DNA of 50,521 nt from Lachnospiraceae bacterium (GCA_016284315.1 JAEEOO010000032.1:1-50521); one strand, 5' to 3'. Positions 24,660-33,582 are shown, counted from the first letter of the stretch. Notes: generated from the sequence alone by a model not told the origin. A program made the numbers and translations.

Positions 24660-25352
24660 ATGCGTATTTTATTAAAACTCAGTGGTGAGGCCCTTGCAGG
24701 CCCCAACAAGACAGGCTTTGACGAGGAGACCGTCAGAAAGGTGGCCCTTCAGGTTAAGCAGCTTGTGGATGACGGCATTGAAGTCGGCATCGTTACCGGG
24801 GGAGGAAATTTTTGGCGCGGACGTTCCAGCGAGAACATCGATCGTACCAAGGCAGACCAGATCGGAATGCTTGCGACCGTTATGAACTGCATCTATGTTT
24901 CTGAGATCTTCAGAAGCGTGGGAATGATGACAAATATCCTTACTCCCTTCGAGTGCGGATCATTCACAAAGCTTTTCTCAAAGGACAGAGCAAACAAGTA
25001 TTTCGCTCACGGCCAGGTGGTATTCTTTGCAGGCGGTACCGGACATCCCTATTTCTCAACTGATACCGGTGTTGTTCTTAGAGCCATTGAGGTTGATGCT
25101 GACGTTATCCTTCTTGCAAAATCCATCGACGGCGTATATGATGCGGATCCTTCAAAGAATCCTAACGCCAAGAAGTACGATGAGGTTACCATCGACGAAG
25201 TTATCGAGAAGAATCTTCAGGTAGTGGACATGACCGCTTCCATCCTTGCAAGAGACAACCACATGCCCATGTGGGTGTTCGGCATGAACGAAGAGAACAG
25301 CATCGTAAATACACTTAAAGGAGAATTCCACGGAACGAAAGTTACCGTGTAA
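24660..25352 (+). CDS. pyrH: Uridylate (UMP) kinase
   Basis: 230 aa. MRILLKLSGEAL, VTGGGNFWRGR, FAGGTGHPYFSTDTG and KSIDGVYDADPSKNP are standard motifs of the amino-acid-kinase-fold UMP kinase. It makes UDP from UMP, the route to CTP, UTP and UDP-sugars. pyrH-frr-uppS-cdsA-dxr-rseP is the classical order; the usual upstream rpsB-tsf pair is replaced here by the deacetylase and bactofilin genes. Confidence 0.97.
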   Translation: MRILLKLSGEALAGPNKTGFDEETVRKVALQVKQLVDDGIEVGIVTGGGNFWRGRSSENIDRTKADQIGMLATVMNCIYVSEIFRSVGMMTNILTPFECGSFTKLFSKDRANKYFAHGQVVFFAGGTGHPYFSTDTGVVLRAIEVDADVILLAKSIDGVYDADPSKNPNAKKYDEVTIDEVIEKNLQVVDMTASILARDNHMPMWVFGMNEENSIVNTLKGEFHGTKVTV

Positions 25353-25368
25353 TGACAGGAGACTTAAA

Positions 25369-25920
25369 ATGGACGAAAGAATAAAGATCTATGATGAAAA
25401 AATGACGAAAGCCGTTGAACATCTTGAGGCTGATTTCGCTGCTATCCGTGCAGGAAGAGCAAATCCTCATGTTCTTGATAAGCTTCGCGTTGACTATTAC
25501 GGAACCCCTACCCCCATTCAGCAGGTAGGTAACGTTACTGTTCCCGAGGCAAGAATTATTCAGATCGCACCTTGGGAGAAATCACTTTTAAAGGATATCG
25601 AGAAAGCAATCCTTACCTCTGATATCGGAATCAATCCTACCAACGACGGTAATGTTATCAGGCTTGTATTCCCTGAGCTTACCGAGGATCGTCGTAAGGA
25701 ACTTGTTAAGGACGTCAAGAAGAAGTCTGAGGATGCAAAGGTTGCTGTAAGAAACGTTCGTCGTGACGGCAACGATGCTTTCAAGAAGCTTGGAAAGGGT
25801 GAGGTTTCTGAGGACGAGATCAAGTCACTTGAGGACGAGCTTCAGAAGATCACCGATAAGTACGTCAAGGACATCGATGTACTTGTTGAAGCAAAGACTA
25901 AGGAACTCATGACCGTATAG
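25369..25920 (+). CDS. frr: Ribosome recycling factor
   Basis: 183 aa, typical 180-186. Motifs are AIRAGRANPHVLDKLRVDYYGTP split over the tRNA-mimic domain start, PEARIIQIAPWEKSLLKDIE, INPTNDGNVIRL and PELTEDRRKELVKDVKK. With EF-G it splits post-termination ribosomes. It is 16 nt after pyrH, with GGAGACTTAAA before the ATG. Confidence 0.98.
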   Translation: MDERIKIYDEKMTKAVEHLEADFAAIRAGRANPHVLDKLRVDYYGTPTPIQQVGNVTVPEARIIQIAPWEKSLLKDIEKAILTSDIGINPTNDGNVIRLVFPELTEDRRKELVKDVKKKSEDAKVAVRNVRRDGNDAFKKLGKGEVSEDEIKSLEDELQKITDKYVKDIDVLVEAKTKELMTV

Positions 25921-25941
25921 TCAGAGTAAACGAGAAACAAT

Positions 25942-26655
25942 ATGTCTGAAGAAAGAAAAATTCCCTGTCATGTTGCCGTCATCTTAGACGGCAACGGACG
26001 TTGGGCTAAAGCAAAAGGATTGCCGAGAAACGCCGGACATGTCCGCGGGGCCCAGGTAGTCGAAGATATGCTTTCAATAGTCGACGAAGTCGGCATCAAG
26101 TATTTTACAGTATATGCTTTTTCAACGGAGAACTGGAACAGACCCGGTGACGAAGTCAGCGCACTTATGGGCCTCCTTCGCAAGTACATGGTAGGAAGCC
26201 TTAGAAAAGCTGCTAAGAACAACGTCAGGATCCGTGTTATCGGAGACAGGACACGTCTTGATCCCGATATCGTAAAAAGCATAGAAGACCTTGAAAGAGA
26301 CACGGCAGGCAATACCGGCCTTCAGTTCCAGATCGCAATCAACTATGGCGGAAGGGACGAGATAAGACGCGGAGTTACCGCTCTTGCATCAAAGGTAAAG
26401 GCAGGGGAATTGCTTCCCGAAGATATAACGGAAGAAACTATAGCTTCTAACCTTGATACGGCAGGAATGCCGGATCCCGACCTGCTGATCCGTACCTGCG
26501 GAGAGCAGCGTATATCAAACTTTCTCTTATGGCAGCTTGCATATACCGAGTTTTATTTTACGGATGTTGCATGGCCTGATTTTAACCGCGAGGAGCTTGA
26601 AAAAGCCATCGATGCGTATAATCACAGAGAGCGCCGTTTCGGCGGATTAAAATAA
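25942..26655 (+). CDS. uppS: Undecaprenyl diphosphate synthase (isoprenyl transferase)
   Basis: 237 aa. VILDGNGRWAKAKGLPR holds the catalytic Asp (D16); NAGHVRGA, YAFSTENWNRP, INYGGRDEI, DLLIRTCGEQRISNFLLWQ and YFTDVAWPDF are the family signatures. It makes the C55 lipid carrier for peptidoglycan and other surface polymers. In the operon it sits with the CDP-diacylglycerol and isoprenoid genes that supply or use the same membrane chemistry. Confidence 0.97.
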   Translation: MSEERKIPCHVAVILDGNGRWAKAKGLPRNAGHVRGAQVVEDMLSIVDEVGIKYFTVYAFSTENWNRPGDEVSALMGLLRKYMVGSLRKAAKNNVRIRVIGDRTRLDPDIVKSIEDLERDTAGNTGLQFQIAINYGGRDEIRRGVTALASKVKAGELLPEDITEETIASNLDTAGMPDPDLLIRTCGEQRISNFLLWQLAYTEFYFTDVAWPDFNREELEKAIDAYNHRERRFGGLK

Positions 26656-26675
26656 AACCCTTTTCGGAGGCTTTA

Positions 26676-27563
26676 ATGCGTAAATTTATTACAAGATCCA
26701 TCAGTGCCATCACCATGCTTGCTGCTATCGTTGCACTGTTCATATTCGGGGGATATGCCCTTGCGGGAGTTCTTTTGGTAATTTCCTGCATCGGTTTCTG
26801 GGAGCTTTCAAAAGCTTTTGCCTGCAAGAGTGTGGTTCCCGGTGGTGAAAGAGTTCCTCTTCCCGCCAAGAAAAAGATCGATTACCTTGACATCATCGGA
26901 CTTATCACAATAGTGATCTATTACGGTGTTATGGTGTTCTTCAAAGAGCCCGTTTACCAGTTCATGGTTGTTGTATGTTTTGTCATTGCAATCCTATTTG
27001 TTTATGTTTTTAGCTTCCCTAAAGTTGAGATCGGAAGGATCGCAGACATCAGCTTTTCTTTCCTTTACTGCCCCGTAATGCTCTCATTCATCTATATGAC
27101 AAGAGAGTCCGAGCCCTACGGAAAGTATCTTATCTGGATGATTCTTATTGGATCGTGGGGATGCGACACCTTCGCATATCTTACCGGCAGCGCTTTCGGA
27201 AAGAGAAAGATCTTCCCCGTATTATCTCCTAACAAGTCTCTTGCAGGCTGCATCGGAGGAATCCTTGCCAGCGGTATCATCGGAGGAGTTTACGGTTACT
27301 TCTATGTTATGCCCGGGCTTGCAAAGATGGGAAATGAGATCCCTCATTTCTACCTTATCCTTGCAGCTATCAGCATGGTAGGCGGAGTCATTGGAATGCT
27401 TGGAGACCTTGTGGCTTCAGGTATCAAGAGAAACAAAGGATTTAAAGATTATGCAAAGCTCATTCCCGGACATGGCGGAATCATGGACAGATTCGACTCC
27501 ATGATCTCTACAGCACCGGCCATCTATGTGCTTTCACTTATACTCATTTTCAATAATTTCTAA
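26676..27563 (+). CDS. cdsA: Phosphatidate cytidylyltransferase
   Basis: 295 aa, about eight membrane helices. The C-terminal signature GMLGDLVASGIKRNKGFKDYAKLIPGHGG (positions about 245-273, broken here as GDLVASGIKR, KDYAKLIPGHGG and MDRFDS) is intact. It forms CDP-diacylglycerol, the substrate of PgsA encoded at 12742. The N-terminal 65 residues include a loop with extra basic residues. GGAGGCTTTA precedes the ATG. Confidence 0.96.
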   Translation: MRKFITRSISAITMLAAIVALFIFGGYALAGVLLVISCIGFWELSKAFACKSVVPGGERVPLPAKKKIDYLDIIGLITIVIYYGVMVFFKEPVYQFMVVVCFVIAILFVYVFSFPKVEIGRIADISFSFLYCPVMLSFIYMTRESEPYGKYLIWMILIGSWGCDTFAYLTGSAFGKRKIFPVLSPNKSLAGCIGGILASGIIGGVYGYFYVMPGLAKMGNEIPHFYLILAAISMVGGVIGMLGDLVASGIKRNKGFKDYAKLIPGHGGIMDRFDSMISTAPAIYVLSLILIFNNF

Positions 27564-27579
27564 TAAGAATTCATAACCA

Positions 27580-28719
27580 ATGGATAAAAAAAGAATAGTA
27601 CTTCTGGGTTCCACAGGATCTATCGGAACCCAGACACTTGAAGTAGTAAATAAATACAGTGACAGACTTGAGGTTACCGCTCTTGCGGCAGGAACCAATG
27701 TAAGTCTGATGGAGGAGCAGGTTAGAAAATTCAGACCTGCTTTAGCTGTTATGTGGTCCGAAGAGGCCGCAGCAGATTTAAAGGCAAGGATCGCTGATAC
27801 AGATACAAAAGTTGCTTCCGGAATGGAGGGCCTTATCGAGGCTGCAACTTTGGAAGAAAGCGACGTTGTCCTTACCGCGGTAGTGGGCATGATCGGTATC
27901 AGACCCACCATCGCCGCTATTGAAGCCGGCAAGGATATTGCACTTGCCAACAAAGAAACACTTGTCTGTGCCGGGCATATCATCATGCCTCTTGCTGAGA
28001 AGAAGGGTGTCAAGATTCTTCCGGTAGACAGCGAGCATTCGGCAATTTTCCAGTCATTAAACGGAGAAAGACACAATAAAATAGCAAAGATCCTTCTTAC
28101 TGCCAGCGGTGGTCCCTTCAGAGGAATGACCACTGAGCAGCTTAGAACAAAGACCGTAGAGGATGCCTTAAAACACCCCAACTGGTCCATGGGAAGAAAG
28201 ATCACCATCGACTCAGCTTCTCTTGTAAACAAGGGACTTGAAGTAATGGAGGCAGGATGGCTCTTTAACGTACCTGTCTCAAAGATCCAGGTTGTGGTTC
28301 ATCCACAGAGTATCCTTCATTCCGCTGTTGAATTTGAGGATGGTGCAGTCATCGGACAGATGGGAACTCCCGATATGAAGCTCCCTATCCAGTATGCTCT
28401 TTTCTATCCCGACAGGCTCCCTATGGATGGTAAAAAGCTTGACCTCTTCAGCATTGCCGACATGACCTTTGAAAAGCCCGATCCTGATGTATTTAAGGGG
28501 CTTAAGCTTGCCCTTAAAGCAGCAGAGATTGGCGGAAGCATGCCCACAGTATTTAATGCGGCAAATGAGCTTGCTGTTGCCAGATTCCTTGATAAAAAGA
28601 TTGGATTCCTTGATATATACGAGACCATTGAGAAGGCGATGGATGCACACAAGACTATTGCTAACCCTTCGGTTGAAGAGATCCTTGACTCTGAGAAGGA
28701 GGTATACGAAAGATGCTGA
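27580..28719 (+). CDS. dxr: 1-deoxy-D-xylulose 5-phosphate reductoisomerase
   Basis: 379 aa. The NADPH fold GSTGSIGTQTLEVV is at the start; ALANKETLVCAG, PVDSEHSAIFQ, LTASGGPFRGM, WSMGRKITIDSASLVNKGLE, VHPQSILHSAVEF and NAANELAVARFL are diagnostic. It makes MEP, the committed intermediate of the non-mevalonate isoprenoid route, and is the target of fosmidomycin. Its isoprenoid products feed UppS, two genes upstream. It overlaps rseP by 7 nt (AGATGCTGA). Confidence 0.98.
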   Translation: MDKKRIVLLGSTGSIGTQTLEVVNKYSDRLEVTALAAGTNVSLMEEQVRKFRPALAVMWSEEAAADLKARIADTDTKVASGMEGLIEAATLEESDVVLTAVVGMIGIRPTIAAIEAGKDIALANKETLVCAGHIIMPLAEKKGVKILPVDSEHSAIFQSLNGERHNKIAKILLTASGGPFRGMTTEQLRTKTVEDALKHPNWSMGRKITIDSASLVNKGLEVMEAGWLFNVPVSKIQVVVHPQSILHSAVEFEDGAVIGQMGTPDMKLPIQYALFYPDRLPMDGKKLDLFSIADMTFEKPDPDVFKGLKLALKAAEIGGSMPTVFNAANELAVARFLDKKIGFLDIYETIEKAMDAHKTIANPSVEEILDSEKEVYERC

Positions 28720-29855
28720 ACACTCTTATAAGCATCCTTTGGTTTATACTGATCTTTTCCGTAGTGGTGATATCCCATGAGTTTGGTCATTACATCATCG
28801 CAAGAGCCAACGGCATTCATGTGGTGGAGTTCTTTATCGGCTTCGGACCGACTCTTATCCACTGGACAAAGGGCGGAACAAAGTATTCTATAAAGCTTCT
28901 TCCCCTTGGCGGCGCCTGCGTGTTTGAAGGCCTTGATGATGTGGAAGATACTATAAAGGGAAAAAATATCGCCGATGTAGCAAGAGGCGAGGTTGGTGAT
29001 AGTGAGAACACAGAAGAGGCGACAGCTGAAAAGTCAAATGATTTCGGAGGTTCCTTCCTCGATGCATCGGTTTGGAAGAGACTGGCAGTTACCATAGCCG
29101 GTCCTGTGTTCAATATCATCCTTGGATTTATCATTGCTTTTATCATGGTAAATCTAATAGCCGTAAGGGATCCCATTGCTACGGAGATCATTCCCGGCGG
29201 AGCTGCAGAGGCGGCAGGACTTCAGGCAGGTGACCGTATCATTTCGTTAAACGGTCAGAGGATCTGCCTCTATGAGGATATCGTACTTTTCAATGTGGTT
29301 TACCACGGCGGTGATGTTAATGTGGTTTACGAAAGAGACGGAGTCAAAGGAAAGACCACTCTGACACCCCTCTACAATGAGCAAGAGGGCCGATACATGA
29401 TCGGTATCGCCAACGCATCCTTTGTGGAAATGAAGGGACTTGATGCCTTTAAATATACATGGTATGAGATGCGTTACAACTTTAAGATGACATACAGCAG
29501 TCTCTTTATGCTGGTCAGAGGAAGAGTAAAGACTACAGACGTTTCCGGACCTGTGGGAATCGCAGTTAATGTTGTTGGCAAGACCTATGAGGCTACAAAG
29601 GATTACGGCTTCGCAACAGTTGTTGTAAACATGCTGAATATCGCTCTGATGCTGACTGTTAACCTTGGAATCCTGAACCTTCTTCCCATCCCCGCTTTGG
29701 ATGGCGGAAGGCTGATCTTCCTTCTTATCGAGATAATAAGAGGAAAGCCGGTTCCGAGAGACAAGGAAGCCCTTGTCAACTTCATCGGAGTCATCTTCTT
29801 TATAATACTTATAATATTTGTATTCTTTAATGACATCAGAAACATTTTCTTTTAG
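28713..29855 (+). CDS. rseP: RseP-type site-2 intramembrane metalloprotease
   Basis: 380 aa. The zinc motif HEFGH is at residues 22-26 within the first membrane helix; a PDZ domain (about 165-260, GGAAEAAGLQAGDRIISLNG) follows and the second metal motif NLLPIPALDGG lies in a C-terminal helix. An insertion of about 40 acidic residues (DVEDTIKGKN to KSNDFGGS) stands between the first helix pair and the second. It cleaves transmembrane substrates such as anti-sigma factors. The start lies inside the end of dxr with AAGGAGGTATACGAAAG upstream, so the two are translationally coupled. Confidence 0.95.
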   Translation: MLNTLISILWFILIFSVVVISHEFGHYIIARANGIHVVEFFIGFGPTLIHWTKGGTKYSIKLLPLGGACVFEGLDDVEDTIKGKNIADVARGEVGDSENTEEATAEKSNDFGGSFLDASVWKRLAVTIAGPVFNIILGFIIAFIMVNLIAVRDPIATEIIPGGAAEAAGLQAGDRIISLNGQRICLYEDIVLFNVVYHGGDVNVVYERDGVKGKTTLTPLYNEQEGRYMIGIANASFVEMKGLDAFKYTWYEMRYNFKMTYSSLFMLVRGRVKTTDVSGPVGIAVNVVGKTYEATKDYGFATVVVNMLNIALMLTVNLGILNLLPIPALDGGRLIFLLIEIIRGKPVPRDKEALVNFIGVIFFIILIIFVFFNDIRNIFF

Positions 29856-29873
29856 TAATTAAGAGGAATTTGA

Positions 29874-30716
29874 ATGGATTTTAGTGAGGTTTACGAAACT
29901 CCTGTCCTTGTGGGAGAGGGGGCTTTCGGTAAAGTATACAGGCTAAAGAACAAGGAGACCGGGGAATTTGCGGCTCTTAAAGTTATTGAAAACAAGTCTG
30001 TATGGGAAAAAGAAAAAGCTATACTTGAAACCGCGGATCATCCGCTCTTTCCTCAGTTTATCGAGGCGGGAGAGTCTGACGGAGCATATTACATCATCAT
30101 GGAATATATTTTTGGGGACAATCTGTGTGATGTTATAAAGCGTCGTAAGGGCTTTGCACAGCCCGAGGCCATGCGTATGGCACTCACAGTGGCGGACGGC
30201 CTTGGATGGCTCCAGACAAAGGAGAATCCGGTTATATTCAGGGACCTTAAGGCTGAGAACATTGTTCTTACGCCGAACGGTAATGTAAGATTGGTTGACT
30301 TTGGATCTGCATGCGGTCTTTATGATAAACTTTCTGTTTCGGGAACCGTAGGGGTATCGGCGCCCGAACAGTTTGAAGGAAGGGCGGGGCTTTCCTCCGA
30401 TGTTTATGCATTCGGAAGATTATTCCATTTTCTTCTTACAGGAGTTAATCCTTCCGAGGAGGGTTCGGAGGATAAATTCCTTCCGCTTCAGGACTTTGAC
30501 GAGGGGTTAAGTTATTGTCTTGAACTTCTTATCGAAGATTGCACCATAGCTGACGAAGCCGAGAGGCTTCCGGATATGTACTGCGTTACAAAGCGAATGG
30601 TTGAGATAGCGAGCAGTACGCCAAGGGGATATAAAAAGAAGGAAAAAGAGGCCAGGAAGCTTATAAAGCAGAGGGCTGAGCGCGGAGTCATCTACGAGAA
30701 GAATATCCGCAAATAG
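29874..30716 (+). CDS. Cytoplasmic serine/threonine protein kinase
   Basis: 280 aa, kinase domain only. GEGAFGKVY is the glycine loop, K36 (AALKVIE) the ATP lysine, FRDLKAEN (near 122) the catalytic loop with Phe in place of the usual His, DFGSA (near 141) the metal motif, and SAPEQFEG the activation-segment end. No membrane helix or PASTA repeats, unlike PrkC/Stk1, so it does not sense muropeptides directly. The tail is strongly basic (KKKEKEARKLIKQRAERG). It follows rseP by 18 nt and is followed by a PP2C-like protein, suggesting a signalling pair attached to the envelope operon. Confidence 0.87.
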   Translation: MDFSEVYETPVLVGEGAFGKVYRLKNKETGEFAALKVIENKSVWEKEKAILETADHPLFPQFIEAGESDGAYYIIMEYIFGDNLCDVIKRRKGFAQPEAMRMALTVADGLGWLQTKENPVIFRDLKAENIVLTPNGNVRLVDFGSACGLYDKLSVSGTVGVSAPEQFEGRAGLSSDVYAFGRLFHFLLTGVNPSEEGSEDKFLPLQDFDEGLSYCLELLIEDCTIADEAERLPDMYCVTKRMVEIASSTPRGYKKKEKEARKLIKQRAERGVIYEKNIRK

Positions 30717-30763
30717 TTTGTAACAGTAGTTTTGAGAAGGTATTTGAAAGGTATTGTGGGGGA

Positions 30764-31345
30764 ATGAATTACATAGTATCAGAGATCAAAAAAGAGTATG
30801 GTGGGGCCGTACTCTTGGAAAAGGCCATCATTAAAAAGGACAGGACGCCGGCCTTGTTGGCGGCGGTCTGCAAGAACTCCGGGGAAAAGGAAACAGAGCT
30901 CCTTAGGGAAATGGGGGAGTGGTTTCATAACAGGGTTGTGTCGACTCTTGTAAGCGGCAGTTATCTGCGCCCGGGAAACATGATGGAGTCTTTTGTCGGA
31001 AACGAAAAAGTCAGTAAATGGCTTAAGCTTGCCGAAGCCGGAGAGATGTCTTTTGCTTTTTGCATCGCGGAAGAAGCCCTTATGATCGGCGAGAACGTGT
31101 ATATACTTCAACAGCAGTTTGGAAAGCCTGTGGCCGTACCTGCATCAGTTTACGGGGGAGGAGTCATACTTCTTGCGGATGATGCTGTTGTCCTTTTGGA
31201 GGATGGCCACGCCGACGTTCACAAGGATCGGGACAATATTGAGTGCCTAATAGTCGCCGATACAGAAAGCAGGCTTGAAAGAGCGGTCCGTGAAGTAACC
31301 GATGGCACATCTCTTACAAGCCTGATCTGTATAAAATCTTATTAA
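30764..31345 (+). CDS. Uncharacterised protein, possibly a degenerate PP2C-like phosphatase
   Basis: 193 aa, no signal peptide or membrane helix. I do not recognise it with confidence. The layout resembles a shrunken PP2C fold: PALLAAVCKNSGEKETELLREM sits where PP2Cs have the metal-binding AVxDGMGG segment, but with no Asp; VILLADDAVVLLEDG occurs mid-protein; and the C-terminal VTDGTSLTSLICIK resembles the closing DNxTxIVV strand. The metal aspartates are missing, so it would be a pseudophosphatase, perhaps an adaptor or regulator of the kinase upstream. It is the last gene of the operon, 47 nt after the kinase, with a terminator next. Confidence 0.6.
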   Translation: MNYIVSEIKKEYGGAVLLEKAIIKKDRTPALLAAVCKNSGEKETELLREMGEWFHNRVVSTLVSGSYLRPGNMMESFVGNEKVSKWLKLAEAGEMSFAFCIAEEALMIGENVYILQQQFGKPVAVPASVYGGGVILLADDAVVLLEDGHADVHKDRDNIECLIVADTESRLERAVREVTDGTSLTSLICIKSY

Positions 31346-31357
31346 ATTCGACTATCT

Positions 31358-31395
31358 AAAGGTATTAAGCTAAAAAGTGCTTAATACCTTTTTTG
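31358..31395 (+). terminator. Terminator of the 22.6-31.3 kb operon
   Basis: AAAGGTATTAAGC (31358-31370) and GCTTAATACCTTT (31379-31391) form a perfect 13-bp stem, with TTTTT after it. Most of it lies inside the last codons of the convergent beta-xylosidase gene. Confidence 0.85.
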
Positions 31396-33379
31396 CTGCC
31401 TTTTCGTCAACGAAAGGTCCGGGGATAGCTTCCAATCCTCTGTGGTTTCCGAAGTAGTCGGAATCAAAGGTAATGGCTGTTCCGTCAGGATTTTCAAATC
31501 TCTGCTCGGGCTGGAAAGCTTTTCCTAAGATATCACTGGTAATGATACCGTTCTTGAAATCCTTAAGAAGAGGGAAGAGATTGGTCTTAAGGGTGTAACT
31601 TCCGTCCTTTTCAACCAGCTCAACAGTAACCTTGTTCTTCTTATCAACAAGCTTAACTTTCTCGTGCTTGCATACGTTTGCTCCGTTGAAGTAAGCATTT
31701 CCCTTGACCCAAACCGGAAGGTGGCCAAAGTGAGCATTTGCAAGGGCTCCCATGTCGGGCATTTTCCCTGTAGCAAAAGGTGCATACCACTCCTCGTATG
31801 AAGGGAAGATGTCAAAGCACTTGGTTCCAACAACTTCGTAGTCGTTATCTTCAGGAGTCTTTTTCTTATCAGTGATCTTGTAGTTCTGGACGAACACATT
31901 GTTGTAGATACGGTCATCTCCGTGAAGGATGGTCATGAAGCCTGCAACCTCGGTCCTGTGACGGATGTGGTAAGGAGTGTATCTGGGCTCACGCTGGCCG
32001 TTAACAACACTGTCTACACCGCTGTTGATAAGGGTGAAGGATCCAAGGATAAGGTTGTTTACAACGCCGATTCCTTCGCTGGGAATTGTAACTGATACCT
32101 TTGAAAGAAGGAGGTTGTTGTCAATAAGTGTGGGACCGTGACCTACCTCTATAAAGATATCGGTGTTGAACATGATTCCGTTTCTGATCTTTACGCCTTC
32201 GGGACGCTGGTTGTTGTGGAAGAGGTTCTGGGTAATTCTTGCTCCCTGAGCCTCCCAGTCAAGCCATACACCTTCGATGCAGTGATGAATATGGTTTCTT
32301 CTGATGGTGACATCAATTGCAGCGTGGAGCTTGATTCCGGCTGTCTCAGCGCCTGCAAGCTGTGAAGAGTTGCAGATATGGTGAATGTGACAATCCTCGA
32401 TGGTTGAGAAAACTCCGCCCATACGGCCTACGATACCGGTCTGCTCGCAGTGGTGTACATTGCAGCGGCGGATGATGTGGCTTCCGATACGCTCCTTGGT
32501 CCAGCCGTGGAACTGACCGCGGCAAACTGCGTCACGCTCCATCTGAGTGGGGCTCTTAACGTACTTCTCTGTGAAGTACATGTTGTTCTCGGGATCGTAG
32601 TATTTTCCTAAGGAGATACCACAGCAACGGCTTCCGTAGATCTCGCAGTCTTCGATGATCCATCCCTTTGACCAGTGGGGACCGATCATACCGTCCTGAT
32701 ATGCGGCAGGGGGAGCCCAGGTGGGAGCAGCCTTGTTGATGTTGAATCCGCTGACAGTAATATAGTTAACGTAGTTTTTATCGGGCATGAAGCAGTTCCT
32801 TCTGACGGTCACCTCAACGTTTTCCTTGTTGGGGTCAGCGCCTCTGAAGTTGGCGTATAGAACGGTCTCATCGCCATCCTGCTCGGTATACCATTTAAAT
32901 CTTGATTCTTCTGCGTTCCATGCATATTCATCAGCCTCTGCCTTGATACACTCATCAAGGGAAGCAGTCTCGTACATTGCAAGGTTATTTAAGAAAACGC
33001 ATCCTGTGTGACGGATCCTGGGAGCGAAGTACCAGTCGCCGTAAACGTACTCGGTGTAGGGGTTGTAGGAGCCGAAGATAGAGTTCTTGATCCTTGCGGT
33101 CCATACATCCTTTTTATATTTTTTCCAGGTCTTAATTTCCTCGGCACCTGTGATGACAGCTCCAAGGGGCTTCTCTGAACGGTAAGTGATCCTTGCGTCC
33201 TCAAGGCCTGCGTTTACAGGGCAGACATACTCCCTGTACACGCCGGGAGCAACGATGACTTCGTCGCCGGGCTGTGCAACCTTTGCCGCATCATTGATAT
33301 GCTTGAAAGGCATTTCTTTGCTTCCGTTACCCTCACGGGAAGCATTTATGTTGACATAGATGGTTTTAGCTTTTTGCAT
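31370..33379 (-). CDS. GH120 family beta-xylosidase (intracellular)
   Basis: 669 aa; the characterised Thermoanaerobacterium XylC is about 640. The parallel beta-helix protein carries GH120 hallmarks: GVYREYVCP, GPHWSKGWIIEDCEIYG, AGIKLHAAIDVTIRRNHIHH, WLDWEAQGARITQNLFHNN, VGHGPTLIDNN and RHRTEVAGFM. By comparison with XylC (from memory), D374 in WLDWEAQG is the nucleophile and E411 in FIEVGHGP the acid/base. The enzyme releases xylose from xylobiose and short xylo-oligosaccharides. No signal peptide, so it acts on imported oligosaccharides. AAAGGAGGCAAAA precedes the ATG. It is divergent from a membrane-anchored glycosidase-like gene; the tandem GC-rich repeat lies between them. Confidence 0.9.
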   Translation of the reverse strand: MQKAKTIYVNINASREGNGSKEMPFKHINDAAKVAQPGDEVIVAPGVYREYVCPVNAGLEDARITYRSEKPLGAVITGAEEIKTWKKYKKDVWTARIKNSIFGSYNPYTEYVYGDWYFAPRIRHTGCVFLNNLAMYETASLDECIKAEADEYAWNAEESRFKWYTEQDGDETVLYANFRGADPNKENVEVTVRRNCFMPDKNYVNYITVSGFNINKAAPTWAPPAAYQDGMIGPHWSKGWIIEDCEIYGSRCCGISLGKYYDPENNMYFTEKYVKSPTQMERDAVCRGQFHGWTKERIGSHIIRRCNVHHCEQTGIVGRMGGVFSTIEDCHIHHICNSSQLAGAETAGIKLHAAIDVTIRRNHIHHCIEGVWLDWEAQGARITQNLFHNNQRPEGVKIRNGIMFNTDIFIEVGHGPTLIDNNLLLSKVSVTIPSEGIGVVNNLILGSFTLINSGVDSVVNGQREPRYTPYHIRHRTEVAGFMTILHGDDRIYNNVFVQNYKITDKKKTPEDNDYEVVGTKCFDIFPSYEEWYAPFATGKMPDMGALANAHFGHLPVWVKGNAYFNGANVCKHEKVKLVDKKNKVTVELVEKDGSYTLKTNLFPLLKDFKNGIITSDILGKAFQPEQRFENPDGTAITFDSDYFGNHRGLEAIPGPFVDEKAAKKVLSTF

Positions 33380-33505
33380 TTTTGCCTCCTTTTGACATTT
33401 ATATCCTTCGTCCCCAAACGAAGTTATTCTCTAATTTGAATATAGTAAAAAAGAGGAAAAAATAATATCAAAAAAATTGCGGAAACTGTGTAAATATTGC
33501 TAAAA

Positions 33506-33571
33506 TGTCCACCGGGGACGGGGTTAGTGGGCCACTTTTGTCCACCGTGGACGGAGTCAAGTGGTCACTTT
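33506..33571. repeat. Two tandem copies of a dispersed 33-nt GC-rich unit
   Basis: Unit 1 (33506-33538) and unit 2 (33539-33571) are direct repeats starting TGTCCACCG and ending in CACTTT. Unit 2 contains the palindromes GTCCAC-C-GTGGAC-like and AGTG-GT-CACT. They lie between divergent genes, ending 2 nt before the extended -10 of the plus-strand gene, so they occupy its -35 region. The same unit occurs at 37613, 45645 and 50464. Confidence 0.85.
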
Positions 33572-33573
33572 TA

Positions 33574-33582
33574 TGGTATAAT
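33574..33582 (+). promoter_or_regulatory. Extended -10 promoter of the glycosidase-like gene
   Basis: TGGTATAAT directly follows the tandem repeat. The transcription start near 33589 precedes the leader motif TAACCAAAGGTGAG. Confidence 0.65.

Noticed and set aside
31525-31917. 130-codon alternative frame inside the GH120 gene
   Set aside because: It overlaps a well-supported coding frame on the same strand and has a low-complexity composition (Ser/Thr/Leu/Arg) typical of a shadow frame.
33506-33571. Tandem 33-nt units as a CRISPR array
   Set aside because: The two copies are adjacent with no spacer between them, and no cas genes are present.
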